22,922 bases of DNA from 1-14-2-50-31-20 sp964617555. GTDB lineage: Bacteria; Bacteroidota; Ignavibacteria; Ignavibacteriales; Melioribacteraceae. The stretch spans positions 1-22,922 of the forward strand of contig CAZTYP010000032.1 in NCBI GenBank assembly GCA_964617555.1, read 5' to 3'. The notes under the pieces are model-generated. The model saw only the letters and a list, made by a program, of their open reading frames with translations. It was not told the DNA's origin and made no database searches. This document shows positions 8,433 through 14,878 of this stretch, piece after piece; position 1 is the first letter of the stretch, and the number at the start of each line of letters is the position of its first letter. The translations under genes were made by a program, and so were the position numbers.

Positions 8433-8474
8433 TACGACAATAAAACTAATAAAAAAATTAGATTTATTGTCGTA
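8433..8474 (-). terminator. Long AT-rich hairpin, possible attenuating terminator or RNA-processing element
   Basis: TACGACAATAAA (8433-8444) pairs perfectly with TTTATTGTCGTA (8463-8474). One A/A mismatch separates this from a further five pairs, CTAAT (8446-8450) with ATTAG (8457-8461), around a six-base loop. On the minus strand the stem begins 14 bases after the stop of the T9SS-sorted gene and is followed by TTTTA. It may end or reduce transcription into the lipoprotein gene, or stabilise the upstream message. Confidence 0.55.
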
Positions 8475-8488
8475 ATAATAATCAAGAA

Positions 8489-9439
8489 TTATTTAAGCAA
8501 AATCATTTTTTTTGTTAATGTAATATTATTATTTCCGGTTAAAGTATAAAAATAAATTCCGGAGGACAAGTTCAAATTATTTGTATTAAAAGTTATTTCG
8601 TAATTACCCGCAGTCATATTTTTAGAAATTAAAGTTGTAATTTCAGCTCCTAAAGCATTATATACCTTTAGCGTAACAAATCCGTCAACAGGTATACTGA
8701 AATTGATATTAGTAGCAGGATTAAAAGGATTCGGATAATTTTGTTTAAGAGCATAGATTTTAGGAAATCCAAGATTATGTTCTTCTTTAACACTGACAAT
8801 ATCCTTATTGCTTCCTACAATGGTAGAAAGGTGTTCGGCAGAGAACGAAACACTGTCATCCGTAAACATTGTTGTAATTCCATTTACTTCGCATAAATTT
8901 TCTATGGCAAATGCAAAAGCGATTATGCGAGGAGATAAAGTTAGAGAGTTTAAATAATTATCTAAATATGGTTGACGAGGCATTGAAAAAATGATACGTT
9001 TATTATTTTTAAAGAAAAAATGTCCTTCAATAGGGGTTTCGGAAGTAGCGGGACTGTAAACATCTATTTTTAGTTTTAAAAACAAAGGATGCCCATTTAA
9101 TAGGCCATATCCGCCTTTCCCTGCATTTAATCCGGCTAAAGTAATTATTAACTTAATATCATTTTCCAAAGCATCGTGAGGAATAGAAAAAGTAGCTCCG
9201 GAAATTACATTATATTCATCTTGCAACGAAGAATATTTATCAGGTAATGTAAAAGCCGGTACTGTAAAAACCTCACCTTCGGAAATTGTTCCAGAATATT
9301 TATCACCAAGAGAAATAAGTGTTTTGGTTTTTATCCCTCCGCTTTCTGTTGTAATTTCAATTTTAAATTCATAAGAAATATTATAAGCAAAAGAACTTGA
9401 AAACAAGAATAATGAAATAATTACTAATAATTTTCGCAT
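8489..9439 (-). CDS. Secreted protein with type IX secretion C-terminal sorting domain
   Basis: The start is the ATG at 9439, preceded on the minus strand by CGGAG about nine bases upstream; codons upstream to 9496 are not needed. The 316-residue product has a signal peptide (MRKLLVIISLFLFSSSFA). The last 82 residues (235-316) are a classical T9SS type A sorting domain: YPNPFNPATNINFSIP, a beta-rich V-T-L-K-V-Y-N-A-L-G segment, LSSGIYFYTL and a basic end, KKMILLK. Such proteins cross the outer membrane through the type IX system and are released or anchored on the surface. The middle (about 20-230) is beta-rich and of no family I recognise; two stretches (FSIPHDALEN and YSPATSETPIEGHFFF) look like loops of a carbohydrate- or cell-surface-binding fold, but this is a guess. 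It heads a leftward group with a lipoprotein and a barrel. Confidence 0.85.
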   Translation of the reverse strand: MRKLLVIISLFLFSSSFAYNISYEFKIEITTESGGIKTKTLISLGDKYSGTISEGEVFTVPAFTLPDKYSSLQDEYNVISGATFSIPHDALENDIKLIITLAGLNAGKGGYGLLNGHPLFLKLKIDVYSPATSETPIEGHFFFKNNKRIIFSMPRQPYLDNYLNSLTLSPRIIAFAFAIENLCEVNGITTMFTDDSVSFSAEHLSTIVGSNKDIVSVKEEHNLGFPKIYALKQNYPNPFNPATNINFSIPVDGFVTLKVYNALGAEITTLISKNMTAGNYEITFNTNNLNLSSGIYFYTLTGNNNITLTKKMILLK

Positions 9440-9726
9440 GATTTTATCTCCGTTTATTATTTTTTTATCTATTGAATAAAATAAGAAAATATTCAATTTT
9501 TTAAAGTTTTTTTTTGTTGATTTGTTTTACATCACATATGTATGAAATATTTGCAAATATTAAATAAAAAGTGTTATTATTGTGTATTCTTTTATAAAGA
9601 AAAAATAATATTTTTTTGATAAAAATGTTTGTAATATAAAAGTATATTATGTATCTTAATGGCAAAAATATAATATCTTTACTGTAATAAAACGAAATAA
9701 TTAATAATTAACATCGAGGGACTGCA
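9440..9726. other. Divergent intergenic region with palindromes
   Basis: This 287-base, very AT-rich stretch separates the leftward envelope genes from the OmpA-family gene and must carry promoters for both. It holds a 16-bp perfect palindrome, AATATTTGCAAATATT (9546-9561), and a second dyad, TTCTTT-TAT-AAAGAA (9587-9601). I could not assign -33/-7 elements with confidence and saw no coding capacity. Confidence 0.6.
9546..9561. promoter_or_regulatory. 16-bp perfect palindrome, candidate operator
   Basis: AATATTTGCAAATATT is self-complementary over all 16 bases, with a GC centre. It lies 106 bases before the start of the T9SS-sorted gene and 165 bases before the OmpA-family gene, a position suited to a dimeric regulator acting on either promoter. 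The regulator is unknown. Confidence 0.4.
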
Positions 9727-10869
9727 ATGAAAAAAGTGGTAACATTATTTACAATTATTCTTTTTGCTTCATCATTAATTCAAGCTCAAGCACTTAAGGA
9801 TTCTTGGTCTTTAGGGTTTGGTGGTTCTATCTTAAACTTTACATCTACCAATATTCATCCAAAAGCTTTAAAGAGTTTTGGCGGTTATGTTTCCGTTCAA
9901 AGAAATTTTACCGAGCATACGGGATTAAGATTATATCTTAACTACGGTCGTTTGGAAGGTTCTCCGGCGCTTCCCGGTGGTACTTACGGACAAATTGTTC
10001 AGGTAAGAAAACAAAAAGTAGTTACAAGTACCTTTGGAGCTTATTTGGATTTGGTATATAATTTTATGCCTTGTGAAACAATTTCTCCTTTTATTTCATT
10101 GGGAGTAGGACAAAACTTTTATACTATTACCGAATCACCCAATACTCCTAAATACAGACCTGCAGACGGTGATATGTTGGTTTCGGCAACTGTAGGAGTT
10201 GGTGCAGGTATTTTGGCGAATCTTTCTGAAAACTGGAAATTAAAAACGGAATTAGGATTTTTCTCTGTTGACAGAAGCGATTTGGACGGAATGTACGGCT
10301 CCGAAGGTTATGGAATTTTGGGGGCAAATTCTGATGGTTTTGGTAAGTTTGATATCGGTGTTGAATGGTATTTTTCAAAAGGCGAAAAATCAAAAATATG
10401 TCAATTGTATGACGGTATAGAAATGCCTGATCCTGTTGATTATGAAAGAATTGAAAACTTAATTAAAAAACATATTCCACGTGAAGTTGTTAAAGAAGTT
10501 GTAGTACCTCAAGAAGTAAAAAGTAACAATAACGATATGATTTTAATGGGTGTCAACTTTGATTTCAATAGCGACAGACTAAAACCGGAATCATATCCTA
10601 TCCTTTTCCATGCTGCTAAAGTATTAAAACAAAATCCCGATATGAAAGTTGAAATTCAAGGTTATACTGATAATATCGGCTCTGATAAAGCAAATAAATC
10701 CATTTCTCAAAAAAGAGCCGATGCAGTTAAAAATTATTTAATTGCTCGTGGAATTAGTGCCGATAGATTGAAAGCTGTTGGTTATGGCGAAGCAAATCCT
10801 ATTGGCGATAACAAAGATGCTGCCGGTAGAGCAATGAACAGAAGAATTGAATTTAAAATTATTGATTAA
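9727..10869 (+). CDS. OmpA-family outer-membrane protein (barrel plus peptidoglycan-binding domain)
   Basis: The 380-residue product has a signal peptide (MKKVVTLFTIILFASSLIQAQA). An N-terminal beta-barrel region (about 23-220, with repeated aromatic-rich strands) is joined by a short helical linker to a C-terminal OmpA domain (about 270-380). The domain shows the motif GYTDNIGSDKANKSISQKRA, with Asp315 as the peptidoglycan-binding Asp, and AMNRRIEFKI, with Arg372/373 as the matching Arg. Proteins of this type tie the outer membrane to the cell wall. A Shine-Dalgarno GAGGG ends six bases before the ATG. A strong terminator follows, so this gene is probably a single transcription unit. The frame is intact and the identification clear; the subgroup is not resolved. 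Confidence 0.9.
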   Translation: MKKVVTLFTIILFASSLIQAQALKDSWSLGFGGSILNFTSTNIHPKALKSFGGYVSVQRNFTEHTGLRLYLNYGRLEGSPALPGGTYGQIVQVRKQKVVTSTFGAYLDLVYNFMPCETISPFISLGVGQNFYTITESPNTPKYRPADGDMLVSATVGVGAGILANLSENWKLKTELGFFSVDRSDLDGMYGSEGYGILGANSDGFGKFDIGVEWYFSKGEKSKICQLYDGIEMPDPVDYERIENLIKKHIPREVVKEVVVPQEVKSNNNDMILMGVNFDFNSDRLKPESYPILFHAAKVLKQNPDMKVEIQGYTDNIGSDKANKSISQKRADAVKNYLIARGISADRLKAVGYGEANPIGDNKDAAGRAMNRRIEFKIID

Positions 10870-10890
10870 ATAATTTAATGGATTTTTTAT

Positions 10891-10921
10891 AAGGGATTGC
10901 TCTTCCGGCAATCCCTTTTTT
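10891..10921 (+). terminator. Intrinsic terminator of the OmpA-family gene
   Basis: A perfect ten-pair stem, AAGGGATTGC (10891-10900) with GCAATCCCTT (10908-10917), closes a seven-base loop (TCTTCCG) and is followed by a T tract to 10921. It lies 21 bases after the stop and isolates the gene from the pyr operon. Confidence 0.95.
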
Positions 10922-10942
10922 AGTTTAAATAAGATTATTCGT

Positions 10943-10973
10943 TTTGAATTTTATCTGGAATAAATTAACTTTG
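10943..10973 (+). promoter_or_regulatory. Bacteroidota-type promoter of the pyr operon (TTTG-N19-TAnnTTTG)
   Basis: TTTG at 10943-10946 is separated by exactly 19 bases from TAACTTTG at 10966-10973. Both elements and the spacing match the -33/-7 consensus of the primary sigma factor of Bacteroidota. Transcription would begin near 10978 and give a leader of about 108 bases before the pyrR start. It sits just after the terminator of the preceding gene, as expected for the operon's only promoter. Confidence 0.7.
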
Positions 10974-10984
10974 TATAACAATTT

Positions 10985-11014
10985 CCTTTAAATTTATCCG
11001 AGAGATAAGTAAGG
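10985..11014 (+). promoter_or_regulatory. Bulged leader hairpin resembling a PyrR-binding loop
   Basis: A lower stem CCTT (10985-10988) with AAGG (11011-11014) is followed on the 5' side by an unpaired TAA (10989-10991), then an upper stem ATTTATC (10992-10998) with GATAAGT (11004-11010, one G-U pair) and the loop CGAGA. The PyrR-binding hairpin of Firmicutes also has a lower stem, a purine-rich 5' bulge, an upper stem and a CNGNGA loop; here one loop base is missing, or the loop is CCGAGA if the C-G closing pair opens. Because it lies in front of pyrR, it is a plausible PyrR target. The similarity in layout is seen; binding is inferred. Confidence 0.5.
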
Positions 11015-11050
11015 TTGAAAAATAAAATATTATATAAATTATTATAAGGA

Positions 11051-11081
11051 CCTCTGCGACGCGAGTCAAGGAGGATTTTTT
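11051..11081 (+). promoter_or_regulatory. Attenuator-like hairpin containing the pyrR Shine-Dalgarno
   Basis: CCTCT (11051-11055) pairs with GGAGG (11070-11074), the core of the pyrR ribosome binding site. Inside, GAC (11058-11060) pairs with GTC (11065-11067) around a GCGA tetraloop of the GNRA class. The stem is followed by A and six T (11076-11081), so the same fold could both end transcription and hide the ribosome binding site. A competing fold, GA-CTC with GAG-TC (11049-11067, one bulged C), leaves AAGGAGG free and shows CTGCGA, of the CNGNGA type, at its tip. Confidence 0.5.
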
Positions 11082-11085
11082 GTAT

Positions 11086-11631
11086 ATGGACATAAAAGCA
11101 AAAATAATTGACAGCAAAGGATTAGAAAGAACAATTACCAGGCTGGCTCATGAAATTATTGAGCATAATAAAGGTACGGAAAATATTATTCTGCTAGGAA
11201 TGAGAACACGCGGTGAATTTTTAGCAAAACGTATCCAGAAAAAAATTGAATCTATTGAAGGTAAACTCCCTAATTTGGGAGTGTTGGATGCAACACTTTA
11301 CAGAGATGATTTTAGAACAAGATTAAAACAACCCGAAGTATCCGTTACCGATATTACTTTCGATTTAAGTGATAAGGATATTATTCTTATAGACGATGTT
11401 TTTTATACCGGTAGAACCGCACGTTCTGCTCTTGATGCAATAATGGATATGGGAAGACCAAACAGTATTCAATTTTGTGTGCTTGTTGATAGAGGGCATC
11501 GCGAAATGCCTATTTGTGCTGATTATGTAGGGAAAAACATTCCCACATCAATTAATGAGGAAATTAAGGTAAAGATGACCGAAATTGACGATGAAGATGC
11601 GGTCTATCTTGTTGATATTAATAACGATTAA
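11086..11631 (+). CDS. pyrR: Bifunctional pyr operon regulator / uracil phosphoribosyltransferase PyrR
   Basis: PyrR senses UMP/UTP versus PRPP and, in Firmicutes, binds pyr mRNA to cause attenuation; many also have weak uracil phosphoribosyltransferase activity. The 181 residues match B. subtilis PyrR in length and order: AKIIDSKGLERTITRLAHEI, ILLGMRTRGEFLAKRI, TLYRDD, the PRPP-binding loop IDDVFYTGRTAR (Asp103-Asp104 and following), and GRPNSIQFCVLVDRGHREMP ... YVGKNIPTS. Two starts are possible: TTG at 11080 (5 bases after AAGGAGG) and ATG at 11086 (11 bases). ATG gives the family-like MDIKAKIID and is preferred. It is the first gene of the operon, preceded by two leader hairpins, which supports autoregulation at the RNA level. 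pyrB follows after 14 bases. Confidence 0.95.
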   Translation: MDIKAKIIDSKGLERTITRLAHEIIEHNKGTENIILLGMRTRGEFLAKRIQKKIESIEGKLPNLGVLDATLYRDDFRTRLKQPEVSVTDITFDLSDKDIILIDDVFYTGRTARSALDAIMDMGRPNSIQFCVLVDRGHREMPICADYVGKNIPTSINEEIKVKMTEIDDEDAVYLVDINND

Positions 11632-11645
11632 ACACAGGAAAGTTT

Positions 11646-12572
11646 ATGGGATTAAAATTAAATCATCTTTTGGGCTTGCAAGGGGTTACCCGAGAAGATA
11701 TTCAGTTAATTTTAGATACTGCCACAACTTTTAGAGAAGTACTGGAACGGCCTATAAAAAAAGTTCCTACACTACAGGGAAAAACGGTTCTCAATTTGTT
11801 TTATGAAAATTCAACACGTACACGTACTTCCTTTGAATTGGCTGAAAAAAGACTCTCGGCTGATACAATCAATTTTTCCAAAGCGGGAAGTAGTGCTGCA
11901 AAAGGTGAATCTTTTAAGGATACGGTAAAAAATATTGAAGCAATGAAACTTGATATGATTGTTTGTCGCCATGAGTCTGCCGGTGTTCCAAAATACTTAA
12001 CTCAAATATCCGATGCTAAGATTATTAATGCCGGAGACGGAAGGCACGAACATCCTACTCAAGGGTTGTTGGATATGTACTCTATTCAGGAAAAAATGGG
12101 AAGATTGGAAGGATTAAATATTTGTATTGTAGGGGATATTAGTCACAGCAGAGTTGCGCTTTCCAATATTTACGGATTGCAAACAATGGGAGCAAATGTC
12201 TCTGTTTGCGGCCCTTCTACAATGATACCCCGTGAACTGGATAAACTTGGTGTTAAAATTTACACTGATATTAATAAGGCAATGGCTGAAAATAATGTGC
12301 TGAATGTTTTAAGAATTCAGTTGGAACGGGATGCCGGTGTTCTTATTCCCTCTGTACGTGAATATCATAATTATTTTGGAATTACCAAAGAACGTATTGA
12401 AAAAAACAATCCGGATATTTTAATTTTACATCCCGGACCAATTAACAGGGGAGTAGAGCTTTCTTCGGAAGTTGCCGACGGAAAATCACAAATTATTTTA
12501 AATCAAGTAACTAACGGTGTGGCAATAAGGATGGCCGTATTGTATTTATTAGGGACAAAGACTGAGGAGTAA
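11646..12572 (+). CDS. pyrB: Aspartate carbamoyltransferase catalytic subunit
   Basis: PyrB joins carbamoyl phosphate and aspartate to carbamoyl aspartate, the first committed step of pyrimidine synthesis. The 308 residues are typical. The carbamoyl-phosphate loop STRTRTSFE (56-64), the mobile-loop residues AAKGES with Lys86, the active-site EHPTQGLLDMYSI (His136-Gln139) and HPGPINRGVE (262-271) are all present, so the enzyme should be active. A CAGGAA Shine-Dalgarno lies shortly before the ATG. No pyrI regulatory subunit gene is adjacent, which fits an unregulated trimer (B. subtilis type), with control at the RNA level through PyrR. It lies between pyrR and pyrC with short gaps, in one operon. 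Confidence 0.98.
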   Translation: MGLKLNHLLGLQGVTREDIQLILDTATTFREVLERPIKKVPTLQGKTVLNLFYENSTRTRTSFELAEKRLSADTINFSKAGSSAAKGESFKDTVKNIEAMKLDMIVCRHESAGVPKYLTQISDAKIINAGDGRHEHPTQGLLDMYSIQEKMGRLEGLNICIVGDISHSRVALSNIYGLQTMGANVSVCGPSTMIPRELDKLGVKIYTDINKAMAENNVLNVLRIQLERDAGVLIPSVREYHNYFGITKERIEKNNPDILILHPGPINRGVELSSEVADGKSQIILNQVTNGVAIRMAVLYLLGTKTEE

Positions 12573-12578
12573 AACATA

Positions 12579-13865
12579 ATGAAAATTTTATTAAAAGGAT
12601 TACGTTTAATCAATCCTGAACAAAAGCTTGATATGGTTGCGGATTTGTTAATTGTGGATGGAATTATAAAAGAAATAGATGAGAATTTGAAAATAGATTC
12701 CGATGGAAAAACCATCGATTTAAATGGTAAAATTTGTGTGCCGGGTTTATATGATATGCATGTACATCTAAGAGAGCCTGGCAGAGAAGATACCGAAACG
12801 GTTTTAACGGGAAGCAATGCAGCCGCTGCCGGTGGTTTTACCGGTGTTGCTTGCATGCCTAATACAACCCCTACAATAGATACTGCGGAAGTTGTAGGTT
12901 TTATTCGTGAGAAATCAAAAGAACATTTGGTTGATGTAAATCCGATTGGTGCGGTAACCAAAGGGCGTAAAGGAGAATCTCTCGCTCCTATGTTGGAATT
13001 ATCCGATGCCGGAGCCGTGGCTTTTTCCGACGACGGCACATCTGTTAAAACGGCTTTCCTTCTACGTAGTGCTTTGGAATATTCCAAAATGACAAATGCT
13101 CCGATAATAGAGCACTGTGAGGACGAATCTTTAGCCGGTGGGGCAATGAACGAAAGCATTATTTCTACGGAACTCGGATTACCTTCAATTCCTACCGTGG
13201 CGGAGGATTTAATTGTAATGCGGGGATTGCTTTTAGCAGAATATACAGGCGGTAAAATTCACATTGCGCATATAAGTTCCAAACGTTCCGTTGAACTTAT
13301 TAGCGAAGCAAAGAAGCGTGGTGTTAATGTAACGGCGGAAGTTACACCTCATCATTTTTCGTTAACTGATGAAAATATTCGCAAGTTCGATACAAATTTT
13401 AAAATGAATCCTCCGTTGCGCAAGCAAGAGGATGTTGATGCAATTATTGAGGGTTTGCAAAACGGAACTATAGATTGCATTGCAAGCGACCATGCACCAC
13501 ATTCCATAGAAGAAAAGGAATTGGAATATATTTATGCACCGAACGGAATTATTGGTTTGGAAACAGAGCTGGGTTTAACATTAACGGAATTATTTCATAA
13601 GGGAAAACTTACACTTGAGCAAGTTGTAGAAAAATTATCAATAAATCCTCGAAAAATATTAAATTTGCCGCTCCCTTTAATTGCCGAAGGCGAAAAACCT
13701 AATTTGACTATTATAGACTTGGATTTTGAATATGAAGTTGATATTTCAAAATTCAAATCACGTTCAATTAATTCTCCGTTTGGTGGTAGAAAACTAAAAG
13801 GGAAATCCGTTGCCGTTATTAATAATTCCAAAATGTTTTTTAACGATGAATTTGTTTCGTTGTAG
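12579..13865 (+). CDS. pyrC: Dihydroorotase (class I)
   Basis: PyrC closes carbamoyl aspartate to dihydroorotate, the step after PyrB. The 428-residue length is typical of class I bacterial dihydroorotases. All metal and catalytic positions are visible: HVHLREPG (His61, His63), FSDDGTS (Asp151 or Asp152), EHCED (His179), HIAHISS (His231) and ASDHAPH (Asp304). It is therefore an active PyrC and not the inactive PyrC-like partner (PyrX) found beside some ATCases. GAGGAG overlapping the pyrB stop acts as Shine-Dalgarno; the two genes are six bases apart, which suggests coupled translation. It ends the pyr operon; two hairpins follow. Confidence 0.97.
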   Translation: MKILLKGLRLINPEQKLDMVADLLIVDGIIKEIDENLKIDSDGKTIDLNGKICVPGLYDMHVHLREPGREDTETVLTGSNAAAAGGFTGVACMPNTTPTIDTAEVVGFIREKSKEHLVDVNPIGAVTKGRKGESLAPMLELSDAGAVAFSDDGTSVKTAFLLRSALEYSKMTNAPIIEHCEDESLAGGAMNESIISTELGLPSIPTVAEDLIVMRGLLLAEYTGGKIHIAHISSKRSVELISEAKKRGVNVTAEVTPHHFSLTDENIRKFDTNFKMNPPLRKQEDVDAIIEGLQNGTIDCIASDHAPHSIEEKELEYIYAPNGIIGLETELGLTLTELFHKGKLTLEQVVEKLSINPRKILNLPLPLIAEGEKPNLTIIDLDFEYEVDISKFKSRSINSPFGGRKLKGKSVAVINNSKMFFNDEFVSL

Positions 13866-13878
13866 TTTTTAATAAACG

Positions 13879-13907
13879 TCACTGTTGACCATAAAAGTGG
13901 ACAGTGA
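13879..13907 (+). repeat. Bulged inverted repeat after pyrC
   Basis: TCACTGT (13879-13885) pairs with ACAGTGA (13901-13907). After a three-base bulge (TGA), CC (13889-13890) pairs with GG (13899-13900) around an eight-base loop. There is no T tract directly after it, so it is not a standard terminator by itself; it could protect the 3' end of the pyr message. Confidence 0.45.
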
Positions 13908-13917
13908 AGTTTCGCTT

Positions 13918-13949
13918 AGAGGTTTTTCTTTCAAATTTCCTCTGTTTTT
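13918..13949 (+). terminator. Possible weak terminator of the pyr operon
   Basis: AGAGG (13918-13922) can pair with CCTCT (13939-13943) around a 16-base loop, followed by G and five T (13945-13949). The stem is short and the loop large, so strength is doubtful, but it lies where the pyr transcript should end and before the next gene's promoter-like motif. Confidence 0.35.
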
Positions 13950-13962
13950 CATGTTTTTATTT

Positions 13963-13979
13963 TGGCATTAAGTTTGCCA
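13963..13979 (+). promoter_or_regulatory. Promoter-like element before the FN3 lipoprotein gene
   Basis: TAAGTTTG (13969-13976) fits the Bacteroidota -7 consensus TAnnTTTG, with TTTT instead of TTTG exactly 19 bases upstream (13946-13949). The same bases also read TGGCAT-N5-TTGC (13963-13977), which matches the -24/-12 sigma-54 pattern with correct GG-GC spacing and one mismatch. TGGCA and TGCCA also form a five-base dyad. The first reading is preferred because it matches the pyr promoter. Confidence 0.45.
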
Positions 13980-14004
13980 CTTTGTTTGAAAAATGGAGGA
14001 TGTT

Positions 14005-14817
14005 ATGAAATATATAATAAAAAGTTTTTTATTAATTTCAGTTCTTTTTTTTACATCTTGTGATGATGACTTTTTTTATCAAGATACTACACCCCCGCCC
14101 CCGCCAACTAATATTACTACGATAACAGGAGATAATATGGTAAAAATTGAATGGACTCCCGTAATTGTTGATGATTTAGCCGGATATTCTGTTTATTATT
14201 CAGATTCTTACAACGGGGAGTATAGATTGATAGGAACCACAACCAATACATCGTTTATTGATTATGAAGCTCTTAACGGAATAACAACATATTATGCGAT
14301 TTCCACTTACGATTTAAATGGTAATGAAAGCGATTTGAGTTATGATGTTGTTTACGATACTCCCAGGCCCGAAGGATTCGGACAACGGATTTGGGACTAT
14401 AAAACACATCCGCAAATTTCAGGATACGATTTTAGTGAATATTCTACTGTGGCTTTCAATTCCAATGAAGCGGATTTCTTTTTTGAAAATTCCGGTACTC
14501 TTTATCTGAATGTTTGGGCAGATACCGATATTCAATCTATGGGAAGAACTAATAGTATTTACGATATTTCCGAAGCTCCGCTTGACGGCTGGGTGGAATT
14601 GGTTAAAGGCGAAAACGTTAAATACGTTCACGCTGTAAGGGGGTTCACTTATGTAATTTGGACTAATAACAATCATTTTGCGAAAATACGAATTGAAAAA
14701 ATCTCTCTTGATTATATTGAATTTGATTGGGCATATCAAACGGTTGCAGGAAACGTTGAACTTAAAGTTAATAGAGAAAATTGTATTCGGGGAAAAGTTG
14801 TTGTACATAGAAAATAA
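14005..14817 (+). CDS. Lipoprotein with a fibronectin type III-like domain
   Basis: A frame start at 13993 exists, but the GGAGG at 13995-13999 points to the ATG at 14005. This gives MKYIIKSFLLISVLFFTSC with Cys19 as the lipidated residue, followed by three Asp and two Phe. After a run of prolines, residues about 30-115 form a fibronectin type III-like domain: VKIEWTPV, DLAGYSVYYSD, TSFIDYEALNGITTYYAISTYDLNGNESDLS. The remaining 150 residues (from about 120) are aromatic-rich, beta-type and unrecognised. The acidic residues right after Cys resemble the lipoprotein export signal reported for surface lipoproteins of some Bacteroidota, so surface exposure is possible. It lies 124 bases before the DUF4783-like gene. 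Function unknown. Confidence 0.75.
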   Translation: MKYIIKSFLLISVLFFTSCDDDFFYQDTTPPPPPTNITTITGDNMVKIEWTPVIVDDLAGYSVYYSDSYNGEYRLIGTTTNTSFIDYEALNGITTYYAISTYDLNGNESDLSYDVVYDTPRPEGFGQRIWDYKTHPQISGYDFSEYSTVAFNSNEADFFFENSGTLYLNVWADTDIQSMGRTNSIYDISEAPLDGWVELVKGENVKYVHAVRGFTYVIWTNNNHFAKIRIEKISLDYIEFDWAYQTVAGNVELKVNRENCIRGKVVVHRK

Positions 14818-14853
14818 TTATCATTTTTTGTTCTAAAAATAATGTATATAGGA

Positions 14854-14878
14854 TATCTCCGTTTTTAAGACGGAGATA
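14854..14878. repeat. Nine-pair perfect hairpin between two genes
   Basis: TATCTCCGT (14854-14862) pairs perfectly with ACGGAGATA (14870-14878) around a seven-base loop. It lies 36 bases after the lipoprotein stop. The sequence after it is AAACTATC, so it lacks a T tract on the plus strand and is not a normal terminator. It may be a processing or stability element, or an operator. Confidence 0.45.

Noticed and set aside
8396..8485. N-terminal extension of the large lipoprotein to an ATG at 8485
   Set aside because: The extension would encode a second hydrophobic segment overlapping a strong inverted repeat, and the ATG at 8395 has a Shine-Dalgarno and a clean lipoprotein signal.
9440..9496. 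N-terminal extension of the T9SS-sorted protein to 9496
   Set aside because: The ATG at 9439 has a well-placed CGGAG and begins a standard signal peptide.
12503..13159. A 218-codon open frame on the minus strand over pyrB/pyrC
   Set aside because: It is antisense to the conserved dihydroorotase coding sequence, has no Shine-Dalgarno or recognisable domain, and is explained by codon composition.
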